64,000 bases of DNA, from NCBI GenBank assembly GCA_039636865.1, contig CP144172.1:2356001-2420000 (forward strand), given 5' to 3'. Each line of letters opens with the position of its first letter. Positions within the stretch are counted from its first letter, which is position 1. Shown here piece after piece: positions 35,325 to 42,467 of this stretch. Below the pieces are notes generated by a model. It did not search any database, had not been told where the DNA came from, and saw only the letters and a program-made list of their open reading frames with translations. A program made the position numbers and the translations under genes. Source of the stretch: Dermatophilaceae bacterium Sec6.4 (lineage in GTDB: Bacteria > Actinomycetota > Actinomycetes > Actinomycetales > Dermatophilaceae).

Positions 35325-35376
35325 CGGCGTTCCATCATTGCTGCCCATTGTGCGACACACCCGATACGGTCGGGTC

Positions 35377-35718
35377 ATGGCCATCGACCCGCACGTCGCC
35401 CTGCAGCGCTTCACCGACGCACTGCAGGAGCATCTGACCGCTGCCCGAGGCCGCCGAAGTGAGAACGATCCAGCGGTGGTCGCGGCGTTCGACCGGGTTG
35501 CTGAAACGTTCGACAGCTACGACGAAGCTCTGCTTGCGGCGTACGGCGAGGTCACCCCGTTGGAGGTCTACGACGACTCGGACGACGATTCGGACTCGGA
35601 CGACGACTCCGATGACGACGACTCGGACGAGGACGACGACGACGATTTCGACGCAGAGATCGATGAGTCGGACGGCTCGGACGACAAAGGGTCAGCCGGC
35701 CGCAGCGACCGGCGCTGA
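35377..35718 (+). CDS. Small conserved protein with long Asp/Ser-rich acidic tail
   Basis: A 113-residue protein. The first 65 residues (MAIDPHVALQRFTDAL, then VVAAFDRVAETFDSYDEALL and YGEVTPLEVYD) are a conserved actinobacterial domain sometimes mislabelled primosomal protein. The last 45 residues are nearly all Asp, Ser and Glu, encoded by imperfect GACGAC/TCG runs (35572-35690) that could vary by slippage. Start ATG at 35377; longer frames upstream are not family-like. The 3' end overlaps the convergent aldo/keto reductase gene by 27 bp. Function unknown. Confidence 0.75.
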   Translation: MAIDPHVALQRFTDALQEHLTAARGRRSENDPAVVAAFDRVAETFDSYDEALLAAYGEVTPLEVYDDSDDDSDSDDDSDDDDSDEDDDDDFDAEIDESDGSDDKGSAGRSDRR

Positions 35719-36636
35719 GACCTCGTCCAGCGCGGCTCGCACCTGGTAGGGCAACTCGATGTCCTCACTGCCCAGCGCCATCCGAAGCTGCGCCGCCGTT
35801 CGAGCACCGACCACGGCGCCGGCCAGGCCCGGTCGCTCCCGCAACCACGCCAGGGCCACCTGAACCGGTGTGATGTGCAGCCCGTGTGCAGCAGTTGTCA
35901 CGGCGTCGATCATCGGGTGCAGTTCGTGGCTGACTCGCTGACCTGCCCAGTTGCCGTGCCGACCGCCGGCGGCGCGGGAATCGGCCGGGACGCCATGGCG
36001 GTACTTCCCGGTCAGCACGCCACCGCCGAGAGGGCCCCAGGACATCAGCCCGACGCCCAGGTGGTCCGCAGCGGGAACGACATCATGCTCGACCGAACGC
36101 TCGATCAGGCTGTACTCCACCTGGTCCACAACCAGCGCAATGCCCTGCGCAGCCAACAACGTTGCCACCCGGGCGAGCTGCCATCCGTTGTGATTGGAGA
36201 CGCCGACGTATCGCGCGCGCCCCGACGTCACTGCGTACGCCATGGCCGAGACGGTCTCCTGCACGGGTGATTCGTCGCTCCATGCGTGCACGAGCCACAG
36301 ATCCACCCGATCCGTGCGCAGCCTGCGCAGGGAGGTGTCGAGTTGGTTCAGCAGGGCGCCTCGGGACGTATCGACGACACGGGTGCCGCTGGTGCGCGAT
36401 ATGCCTGCCTTCGTACACAACACCAGGTCATCGCGATGGGGTGCGAGCAGTGATCCGAGGATCGTTTCACTGTCCCCGTCGCCGTACCCGTAGGCCGTAT
36501 CGACCAGAGTGCCGCCCGCATCGCGGAATTCCGACAGCAGATCGCCGGCGGTCTCGGCATCGACCTCGTTGCCCCAGCCCATCGTGCCCAGCCCGAGGGT
36601 GCTGACGCGAAGCCCCGACCGTCCTACCGTCCTCAT
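35692..36636 (-). CDS. Aldo/keto reductase
   Basis: A 314-residue NADPH-dependent oxidoreductase with a TIM-barrel. It starts MRTVGRSGLRVSTLGLGTMG and has the catalytic Asp/Tyr in DTAYGYGDGDSE, the Lys in LCTKAG and His in LWLVHAW, giving the complete Asp-Tyr-Lys-His set. YVGVSNHNGWQL and late cofactor residues (VVGARTAAQL) are also typical. Closest type is the YdhF/YajO-like group; substrate unknown. The open frame goes far upstream, but the ATG at 36636 gives the family N terminus. It converges on and overlaps the acidic-tail gene. Confidence 0.9.
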   Translation of the reverse strand: MRTVGRSGLRVSTLGLGTMGWGNEVDAETAGDLLSEFRDAGGTLVDTAYGYGDGDSETILGSLLAPHRDDLVLCTKAGISRTSGTRVVDTSRGALLNQLDTSLRRLRTDRVDLWLVHAWSDESPVQETVSAMAYAVTSGRARYVGVSNHNGWQLARVATLLAAQGIALVVDQVEYSLIERSVEHDVVPAADHLGVGLMSWGPLGGGVLTGKYRHGVPADSRAAGGRHGNWAGQRVSHELHPMIDAVTTAAHGLHITPVQVALAWLRERPGLAGAVVGARTAAQLRMALGSEDIELPYQVRAALDEVSAPVAAAG

Positions 36637-36699
36637 CCGCACTTGCACACCGTAGGCGCCGGGCTCGACAGGACGGAAAGGTGCGTTAGCGTCGAGCCC

Positions 36700-37761
36700 A
36701 TGCGACTTGGGCTCAACCTCGGCTATTGGGGCACGACCGGTACCGACGACCTGGCCGGCATGGTCACGCTCGCGCAGGAGGCCCACCGTCAGGAGTACGA
36801 CGTGGCGTGGCTGGCAGAGGCCTACGGCTCGGACATCCCCTCCCTCGCCGGTTATCTGGCCGCCAAGACACCTGGGATCGGCTGGGGGAGCGCCATCATG
36901 CAGATCCCTGCGCGGACACCGGCGATGACCGCCATGACGGCGGCAACCCTGGACCGCATCACCGGTGGCAAGTTTCACCTGGGCCTGGGCGTTTCCGGGC
37001 CGCAGGTGAGCGAAGGCTGGCACGGCGTGCGCTTCAACGATCCGCTCGGGCGGACCCGCGAGTACGTCGAGATCATCCGCGCCGCGTTCGCCCGCAAGAA
37101 CGTCGTGTACGACGGGAAGCATTTCCAGCTGCCGCTGCCTGACGGCCCCGGGAAAGCGCTGCGTCTGCTGCTGCTGCCCGAGCGCCCCAATGTGCCGATC
37201 TACCTTGCTTCCATCGGCCCCAAGAACTTGGAACTGACCGGTGAGATCGCCGACGGCTGGCTCGGCATCTTCGTCAGCCCCGAGTACGTCGGCGAGCAAC
37301 TGACCGCGATCAGAGCGGGTCGGTCGAAGGCAGGACACGAGGGCCTGGACGGGTTCGACGTCGTCGCCTCGGTGCCGGTGAGCGTCGATGACGACCTGGA
37401 CGTCGCGGCTGACCGGCTGCGCGCGAACGCGGCGCTCTACGTCGGCGGCATGGGCTCGAGGGATAAGAACTTCTACAACAAGCTGGCCGTCCGGATGGGT
37501 TTCGAGCAGGAGGCAGCTCAGGTGCAGGATCTCTACCTACAGCGCCAGCATCGGGAGGCAGCGGCCGCCGTACCGCGCGAATTCATCGATCAGACCGCCC
37601 TGTTCGGCCCGGCCGACCGCATCGCTCAGCGATTGCACCGTTACGCAGATGCAGGGATCACGACGCTGAACGTGGCCCCCGTCGGGGACAGTCTGGACGA
37701 CCGCGTGGCGACAATCGCCCTGATGCGCGAGCTGCTCGTACGCGAAGGTCTGGGCGACTGA
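36700..37761 (+). CDS. LLM-class F420-dependent oxidoreductase
   Basis: A 353-residue luciferase-like protein starting MRLGLNLGYWGTTGTDDLAG, with WLAEAYGSDIPS, GSAIMQIPARTPAMTAMTA and KFHLGLGVSGPQVSEGWHG. These blocks are those of the F420-dependent oxidoreductases next to the mycothiol ligase cluster in many actinobacteria. The reaction is unknown. Its stop codon shares one base with the next start (TGATG), so it is coupled to the phosphatase gene. Confidence 0.9.
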   Translation: MRLGLNLGYWGTTGTDDLAGMVTLAQEAHRQEYDVAWLAEAYGSDIPSLAGYLAAKTPGIGWGSAIMQIPARTPAMTAMTAATLDRITGGKFHLGLGVSGPQVSEGWHGVRFNDPLGRTREYVEIIRAAFARKNVVYDGKHFQLPLPDGPGKALRLLLLPERPNVPIYLASIGPKNLELTGEIADGWLGIFVSPEYVGEQLTAIRAGRSKAGHEGLDGFDVVASVPVSVDDDLDVAADRLRANAALYVGGMGSRDKNFYNKLAVRMGFEQEAAQVQDLYLQRQHREAAAAVPREFIDQTALFGPADRIAQRLHRYADAGITTLNVAPVGDSLDDRVATIALMRELLVREGLGD

Positions 37762-38486
37762 TGGCGACCCTGCTCCTCTTGCGACACGGACGCAGCTCGG
37801 CGAATACGGCCGGGGTGCTGGCCGGGTGGACCCCTGACGTACATCTGGATGACACCGGGCGCCAGCAGGTCGAGCGTCTTGCCCAGCAGCTCGGCGATGT
37901 TCCGATCGCACGGATCGTCGCCAGCCCGCTGGAGCGGTGTCAGGAAACGGCCGCAGCAGTGGCCGCGCCGCACGGTCTTGCTGTGGTTACCGACCCGGAT
38001 CTGGGCGAATGCAAGTACGGCGCGTGGACCGGGAAGAAGATCTCCGAGCTGAGCAAGGATCCGCTGTGGAGGACCGTGCAGGACCATCCGGCAGCAGCGA
38101 TCTTTCCGCCCTCCGACGACTTCGAATCCGAGGGTCTCGCCGGGATGCATGCCCGCACGGTGGCCGCGGTGCGCCGCGTGGACGCGCAGGTCGAAGCCGA
38201 GCACGGCCCGTCAGCCGTGTGGTGTGCGGTCTCGCACGGGGACGTAATCAAGGCGATTCTCGCCGACGCGCTCGGACTGCACCTCGATCAGTTCCAGCGC
38301 ATCGTGACCGGCCCAGCATCCCTTTCCGTCGTTCGGTACACCCCGACCCGGCCGTTCGTCGTACGCGTCAACGACCAGGTCGGTGACGTCGCGGACCTCA
38401 TGCCGAGTGTGCAGGACACCAGCGGCGACGCAACTCCGGGCGGCGCCACGGGAACCACTGCCGAACCATCCGATGAATCGGTTTAG
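37761..38486 (+). CDS. Histidine phosphatase, MSMEG_4193 family
   Basis: A 241-residue phosphatase with the phosphoglycerate-mutase-like RHG motif (LLLLRHGRSSANTAG), a second His in WCAVSHGDVIKA, and the Glu in LGECKYGAW. The closest named group is the actinobacterial MSMEG_4193 family, found beside DUF3090, SCO1664 and mshC. The substrate is unknown. The chain ends in a 30-residue Gly/Thr/Ser-rich tail. The DUF3090 gene begins 9 bases after the stop. Confidence 0.9.
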   Translation: MATLLLLRHGRSSANTAGVLAGWTPDVHLDDTGRQQVERLAQQLGDVPIARIVASPLERCQETAAAVAAPHGLAVVTDPDLGECKYGAWTGKKISELSKDPLWRTVQDHPAAAIFPPSDDFESEGLAGMHARTVAAVRRVDAQVEAEHGPSAVWCAVSHGDVIKAILADALGLHLDQFQRIVTGPASLSVVRYTPTRPFVVRVNDQVGDVADLMPSVQDTSGDATPGGATGTTAEPSDESV

Positions 38487-38495
38487 AGTCGAGTT

Positions 38496-39035
38496 ATGAC
38501 CCTGTTGGAGTTCGAGCACCCGGACCGGTTCGTCGCCGGCACCGTCGGTCCCCCCGGGGCCCGCACCTTCTTCCTGCAGGCCGCGCAGGGCCGCGCGGTG
38601 GTGTCGGTCTCCTTGGAGAAGGAGCAGGTCGCCGTACTCGCGGAGCGGGTCAACGACCTGCTCGACGAAGTCGACGCGACTGCCGACATTCCGCAGGCAC
38701 CGCAGGACAACGAGCCGCTCAGTACCCCGATCGACGACGAATTTCGGGTCACCACGATGAGCCTGGCGTGGGAGGCCGACCATCAGGTCGTCATCATCGA
38801 ATGCCACGACCGTGAGGTGTCACTCGAACCGGACGAGACCGGTGCCGACCTCGTCGAGGTCACCGAGCCTGACGCAAGCCTGATGCGCGTCGTGCTGCGC
38901 CCGGAGGTTGCGCGGGAGTTCGCCCGGCGCAGTCTGGCCGCGGTGGCCGACGGTCGCCCTCCGTGCCCGTTCTGCAGTGAGCCTCTGGAGCCCACCGGTC
39001 ACGTCTGCCCCCGTGCCAACGGCTACCGGCGCTAG
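38496..39035 (+). CDS. DUF3090 protein
   Basis: A 179-residue protein matching DUF3090: FEHPDRFVAGTVGPPGARTF, then FRVTTMSLAWEADHQVVIIE and a C-terminal zinc-ribbon-like segment (CPFCSEPLEPTGHVCPRANG) with three Cys and one His. The family is confined to actinobacteria and uncharacterised. The SCO1664-type gene starts inside its last 23 bases, so translation is coupled. Confidence 0.92.
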   Translation: MTLLEFEHPDRFVAGTVGPPGARTFFLQAAQGRAVVSVSLEKEQVAVLAERVNDLLDEVDATADIPQAPQDNEPLSTPIDDEFRVTTMSLAWEADHQVVIIECHDREVSLEPDETGADLVEVTEPDASLMRVVLRPEVAREFARRSLAAVADGRPPCPFCSEPLEPTGHVCPRANGYRR

Positions 39036-39822
39036 CTCGCCCGACGTCCTCGCCGTCCTTCGCGAGGGGGAGGTCGAGATCGAGGGGCGACTGGTGGATG
39101 CCTCCAACGTCGCGATGCGCGTGTGGATCGGCAGCGGCGAGGACCGCACTCCCGCTGTCTACAAACCAATCCGCGGCGAACAACCGCTCTGGGACTTCCG
39201 GTCCGACTCGCTGGCGGCCCGCGAGGTGGCCGCATTCCTGGTGTCGCAGGCCGGTGGTTGGGACCTGATACCACCGACGGTATTTCGCGACGGCCCGCTC
39301 GGCGCGGGGTCCGTGCAGCGTTGGGTGGGCCCCTTGGATGCTCGGCCTGATCACGAGTTGCTACGCGTCGACCGTGGTAACGAGCCACCGACGGGGTACG
39401 TCGCGATCTGGTCGGTATTCGATGAATCCGATCGGGCCCAGGTGGTCTCGCATGCAATCATTCCGGCGCTGCAGGACCTTGCTGTGCTCGACGCGGTGCT
39501 CAACAACGCTGACCGGAAGGCCAGCGCGATCATCGTCGACGAGGACGAGCGCTTGTGGGCGATCGACCAGGGTCTGTGCTTCCACGAGGAACCCAAGTTG
39601 CGTACCTGCCTGTGGGGCTTCGCAGGCGACCCGCTCAGTACCGCCAACCTCGCGCGGCTACGCCGTCTGCAGGAGTTCCTGCGCGAGGACCAGCAGGTGG
39701 CGGCGCTGTTGTCGGTACGCGAGTTCACAGCCCTGCTGGCCCGTTGTGACCAGCTTGTCAGCACGCAGCAGTATCCCGAGGTTCCCGAAGGGCGCACACC
39801 GCTGCCCTGGCCCTTGTGGTGA
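39013..39822 (+). CDS. SCO1664-family protein (phosphatidylinositol-kinase-like fold)
   Basis: A 269-residue protein of the SCO1664 family. The kinase-like core is visible: VYKPIRGEQPLWDF supplies a candidate ATP-binding Lys, LDAVLNNADRKASAIIV a catalytic-loop-like Asn-Asp, and LWAIDQGLCFHEE a metal-binding Asp. The fold is that of PI3/PI4-kinase or HipA-like enzymes, but the substrate is not known. I use the GTG at 39013 because upstream sequence belongs to DUF3090 in another frame. mshC begins 19 bp after the stop. Confidence 0.85.
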   Translation: MPTATGASSPDVLAVLREGEVEIEGRLVDASNVAMRVWIGSGEDRTPAVYKPIRGEQPLWDFRSDSLAAREVAAFLVSQAGGWDLIPPTVFRDGPLGAGSVQRWVGPLDARPDHELLRVDRGNEPPTGYVAIWSVFDESDRAQVVSHAIIPALQDLAVLDAVLNNADRKASAIIVDEDERLWAIDQGLCFHEEPKLRTCLWGFAGDPLSTANLARLRRLQEFLREDQQVAALLSVREFTALLARCDQLVSTQQYPEVPEGRTPLPWPLW

Positions 39823-39841
39823 GACCGATAGGCTCCCGATC

Positions 39842-41098
39842 GTGAATTCGTGGCCCTCTCCGTCCATCCCTGACGTGGCAGGGTCTTCTCCCGCCCTGAG
39901 CTTGCGGAACCCGGTGACGGGGCTCCTCGAACCGATGACGGTGCGCGATGGTGCGGCCTCCATGTACGTCTGCGGCATCACGCCGTACGACGCGACACAC
40001 CTGGGCCATGCAGCTACCTATGTGACCTTCGACCTCGCAGGGCGGGTCTGGCGCGACACCGGTGCGCACGTGACCTACGTTCAGAACGTCACCGATATCG
40101 ATGACCCTCTGCTGGAGCGCGCAGCACGCGACGGAGTGGATTGGCGAGACCTCGCGCACCAGGAAGTAGAGCTGTTCGCCACGGATATGACGGCCCTACG
40201 GGTCATCGCTCCCGACCACTTCGTCGGCGTCGTCGAGACCATGCCGCGACACGTGGATGTCGTCGCCCGACTCCTCGCGTCGGGTGCGGCCTACTCGCTG
40301 AGCATCGGTGCGGACGAGGCCCCTGCGGACGGCGCGGTCGACGTCTACCTCGACCTGTCGCAACAGCCGACCTTCGGGCAGGTGAGCGGCTGGGACCGCA
40401 CCCAGATGATGTCGGTATTCGCCGACCGTGGCGGGGACCCCGAGCGCGCCGGGAAGCGCGACGAGTTGGACCCGCTGCTGTGGAGAGGCAATCGATCCGG
40501 GGAACCCTCCTGGGACGGCGGCCCTGTTGGTCCGGGACGGCCGGGATGGCACATCGAGTGCACGACAATCGCGTTGGACCACCTGGACATGGGCTTCGAC
40601 CTGCAGGGCGGCGGCACCGATCTACGCTTTCCGCATCACGAGATGAGCGCGGTGCAGGCGGTAGCGCTGACTGGTGAGGTGCCGTTTGCGCAGCACTACG
40701 CGCGGCAGGCGATGGTCGCCTACGACGGCGAGAAGATGAGCAAGTCCAAGGGCAATTTGGTGCGCGTCTCCCAGCTGCGCCGCGCAGGTACGGATCCGAT
40801 GGCGATCCGTCTGGTGCTGCTCGCCCAGCATTACCAGCAGGAGTGGGAGTACACCGGAGAACTGCTCACCCGTGCGCAGACGCGCCTGCAACACTGGCGC
40901 GATGCAGTCCGGGTCGGCGCGGATTCGGACGCTGACGCGGTCATCGACGGTCTCCGTCGCGCCCTGAGCAACGACCTCGATTCACCGACCGCGCTGGCCG
41001 TCATCGACGAATGGTGCGAGGGATCCAGCGGCGCGGCAGGCTCCCCGCGCATCGCTGCAGCAATTGACGCCCTGCTCGGTGTCGACCTCACACCCTGA
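39842..41098 (+). CDS. mshC: Mycothiol ligase MshC
   Basis: A 418-residue paralogue of cysteinyl-tRNA synthetase that joins cysteine to GlcN-inositol in mycothiol synthesis. The zinc-binding Cys is in MYVCGITPYDATHLGHA, which also carries the HIGH-like motif; WHIECT and FPHHEMSA supply the other ligands, and KMSKSKGN is the KMSKS loop. The tRNA-binding tail of CysS is missing, and the length is normal for MshC. The start is GTG at 39842. Mycothiol is found only in actinobacteria, which anchors the taxonomy. Confidence 0.96.
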   Translation: MNSWPSPSIPDVAGSSPALSLRNPVTGLLEPMTVRDGAASMYVCGITPYDATHLGHAATYVTFDLAGRVWRDTGAHVTYVQNVTDIDDPLLERAARDGVDWRDLAHQEVELFATDMTALRVIAPDHFVGVVETMPRHVDVVARLLASGAAYSLSIGADEAPADGAVDVYLDLSQQPTFGQVSGWDRTQMMSVFADRGGDPERAGKRDELDPLLWRGNRSGEPSWDGGPVGPGRPGWHIECTTIALDHLDMGFDLQGGGTDLRFPHHEMSAVQAVALTGEVPFAQHYARQAMVAYDGEKMSKSKGNLVRVSQLRRAGTDPMAIRLVLLAQHYQQEWEYTGELLTRAQTRLQHWRDAVRVGADSDADAVIDGLRRALSNDLDSPTALAVIDEWCEGSSGAAGSPRIAAAIDALLGVDLTP

Positions 41099-41169
41099 TT
41101 TCATTCGGGGATGACGTTCGACGCCAGCCACCCCGGAGCTGTTCAGGTTGAATATGTAACGTCTTCCGC

Positions 41170-41910
41170 ATGATGATCGAAGTGCAGGCAACCGACGGCC
41201 CGGCTCAGGCATGGGTGTCCGTGCCCAGTGTCGGGGGAACGCACCCGGGGGTCCTGTTCTTCATGGACGCGATCGGCCTGCGGCCGCGATTGCACGAGAT
41301 GGCTGATCGGATCGCCTCATGGGGCTATGTCGTGATGGTGCCGAATGTCTTCTATCGCGATGGCACCGCAGATCAGACCTCGCCGGCAGCGCCGCTGGAC
41401 ACCGACGAAGCGCGCGGCGCGTTCTTCAAGCACGCGATGCCTCGGGTCAACGGACTGATCCCGGACCAGTCCCGACCCGATACCGCGATCTGGATCGACG
41501 CGTTGACCAGCCGCACCGACGTCAGCACCCCCATCGGGGTGGTGGGTTACTGCATGGGTGCTCGCCTTGCGGTGCGCGCCGCATGTGACCACCCGGACCT
41601 GGTCGCCGCGTGCGGTGGATTCCACGCCGGGGGGCTGGTGACCGACGACCCTGACAGCCCGCACGCTGGACTGTCGCGGGCAACGGCGGAGTTTGTTTTC
41701 GGGCACGCGGACAATGACTCGTCGATGCCGAAGGACGCGGTCGACCGGCTTGGCGCGACCTTGAAAGAGGCGGGCCTGACCACCAGCAACGAGATCTACG
41801 CGGGCGCGCCACACGGGTATTCGATGTCGGACACAGCGGCCTATGACCCCGAAGCCACCGAACGCTCATTCCACGAGCTGCGCGCTGTCCTGGACCGCCG
41901 GTTGCGCTGA
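41170..41910 (+). CDS. Dienelactone hydrolase family protein
   Basis: A 246-residue alpha/beta hydrolase of the dienelactone hydrolase family. The nucleophile is Cys in VGYCMGARLA; the acid is probably Asp in FGHADND and the base His in APHGYSM. There is no signal peptide. No aromatic-degradation genes are nearby, so a general carboxymethylenebutenolidase-like or thioesterase role is as likely. It converges on marR with a 21-bp gap. Confidence 0.88.
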   Translation: MMIEVQATDGPAQAWVSVPSVGGTHPGVLFFMDAIGLRPRLHEMADRIASWGYVVMVPNVFYRDGTADQTSPAAPLDTDEARGAFFKHAMPRVNGLIPDQSRPDTAIWIDALTSRTDVSTPIGVVGYCMGARLAVRAACDHPDLVAACGGFHAGGLVTDDPDSPHAGLSRATAEFVFGHADNDSSMPKDAVDRLGATLKEAGLTTSNEIYAGAPHGYSMSDTAAYDPEATERSFHELRAVLDRRLR

Positions 41911-41931
41911 CAGTCCCGACCTCTGACCGTC

Positions 41932-42366
41932 TCAATCGGCTTTCAGCTCACCGATCATCGATTGGAAGAGCGGGGTGAGACGGCGTAGTTCTTCGACATG
42001 GGCGCCGGTCAGCGCACTCAGGATCTGCTCGCCTGCGGCCGTGAGGTGCAACCGCACCACCCGGTGATCCTGCGAATCGCGCACCCTGTCGATCAGCCCG
42101 CTCTTCTCGGTGCGGTCGGCCAATTCCACCGCTGAGTGATGACGGATGAGCAGGTAGTCGGCGGCCTGCCCGATCGTCGGACCGGCCGCGTCCTGGTGAC
42201 CGCGGATCGCCAGCAACAGCTGATGCTGGCTGGAAGTCAACCCGTGAGCAGCGGCCTGATCTGCGCTCCAGCGCTCGAACCTGCGCAGCCGCGTCCGCAC
42301 GGCGAGCAGCCGCTCGTAGTCGCTCTGGCTGACTGCCGCGTGCTGTTCACCGAGTATGTCGGACAT
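41932..42366 (-). CDS. MarR-family regulator
   Basis: A 144-residue winged-helix regulator: LTSSQHQLLLAIRG, then PTIGQAADYLLIRHHSAVEL (recognition helix) and the wing with RVRDSQDHRVVRLHLTAAGE. It diverges from a ClC channel gene, and a MarR-size palindrome (42412-42430) lies between them over the predicted ClC start site. The protein most likely represses itself and the channel gene. The ATG at 42366 is preferred to one four codons earlier. Confidence 0.9.
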   Translation of the reverse strand: MSDILGEQHAAVSQSDYERLLAVRTRLRRFERWSADQAAAHGLTSSQHQLLLAIRGHQDAAGPTIGQAADYLLIRHHSAVELADRTEKSGLIDRVRDSQDHRVVRLHLTAAGEQILSALTGAHVEELRRLTPLFQSMIGELKAD

Positions 42367-42380
42367 CACTCTCCGCAAAT

Positions 42381-42409
42381 TTCTGGCGGCTTCACAGAGC
42401 CGCTACTAT
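42381..42409 (+). promoter_or_regulatory. Predicted promoter of the ClC gene
   Basis: TTCTGG (42381-42386) and TACTAT (42404-42409) are separated by 17 bases, a fair match to a housekeeping promoter. The expected start site falls near 42416, inside the palindrome at 42412-42430, which fits repression by the divergent MarR protein. Prediction only. Confidence 0.5.
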
Positions 42410-42411
42410 TA

Positions 42412-42430
42412 TGTCTCGTGTCACGATACA
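42412..42430. promoter_or_regulatory. MarR-type operator between marR and clc
   Basis: TGTCTCGTG-T-CACGATACA is a 19-bp dyad with 8 of 9 half-site matches, the size and symmetry of MarR-family operators. It is the only good palindrome in the 101-bp divergent gap. Confidence 0.72.
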
Positions 42431-42467
42431 TCTCTGAGATTTCACGAACCGACGTCCGGCAGACGCG

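Noticed and set aside
35568..35807. Serine-rich minus-strand frame
   Set aside because: It is the complement of the Asp-rich tail; Ser repeats arise from the same codon repeat.
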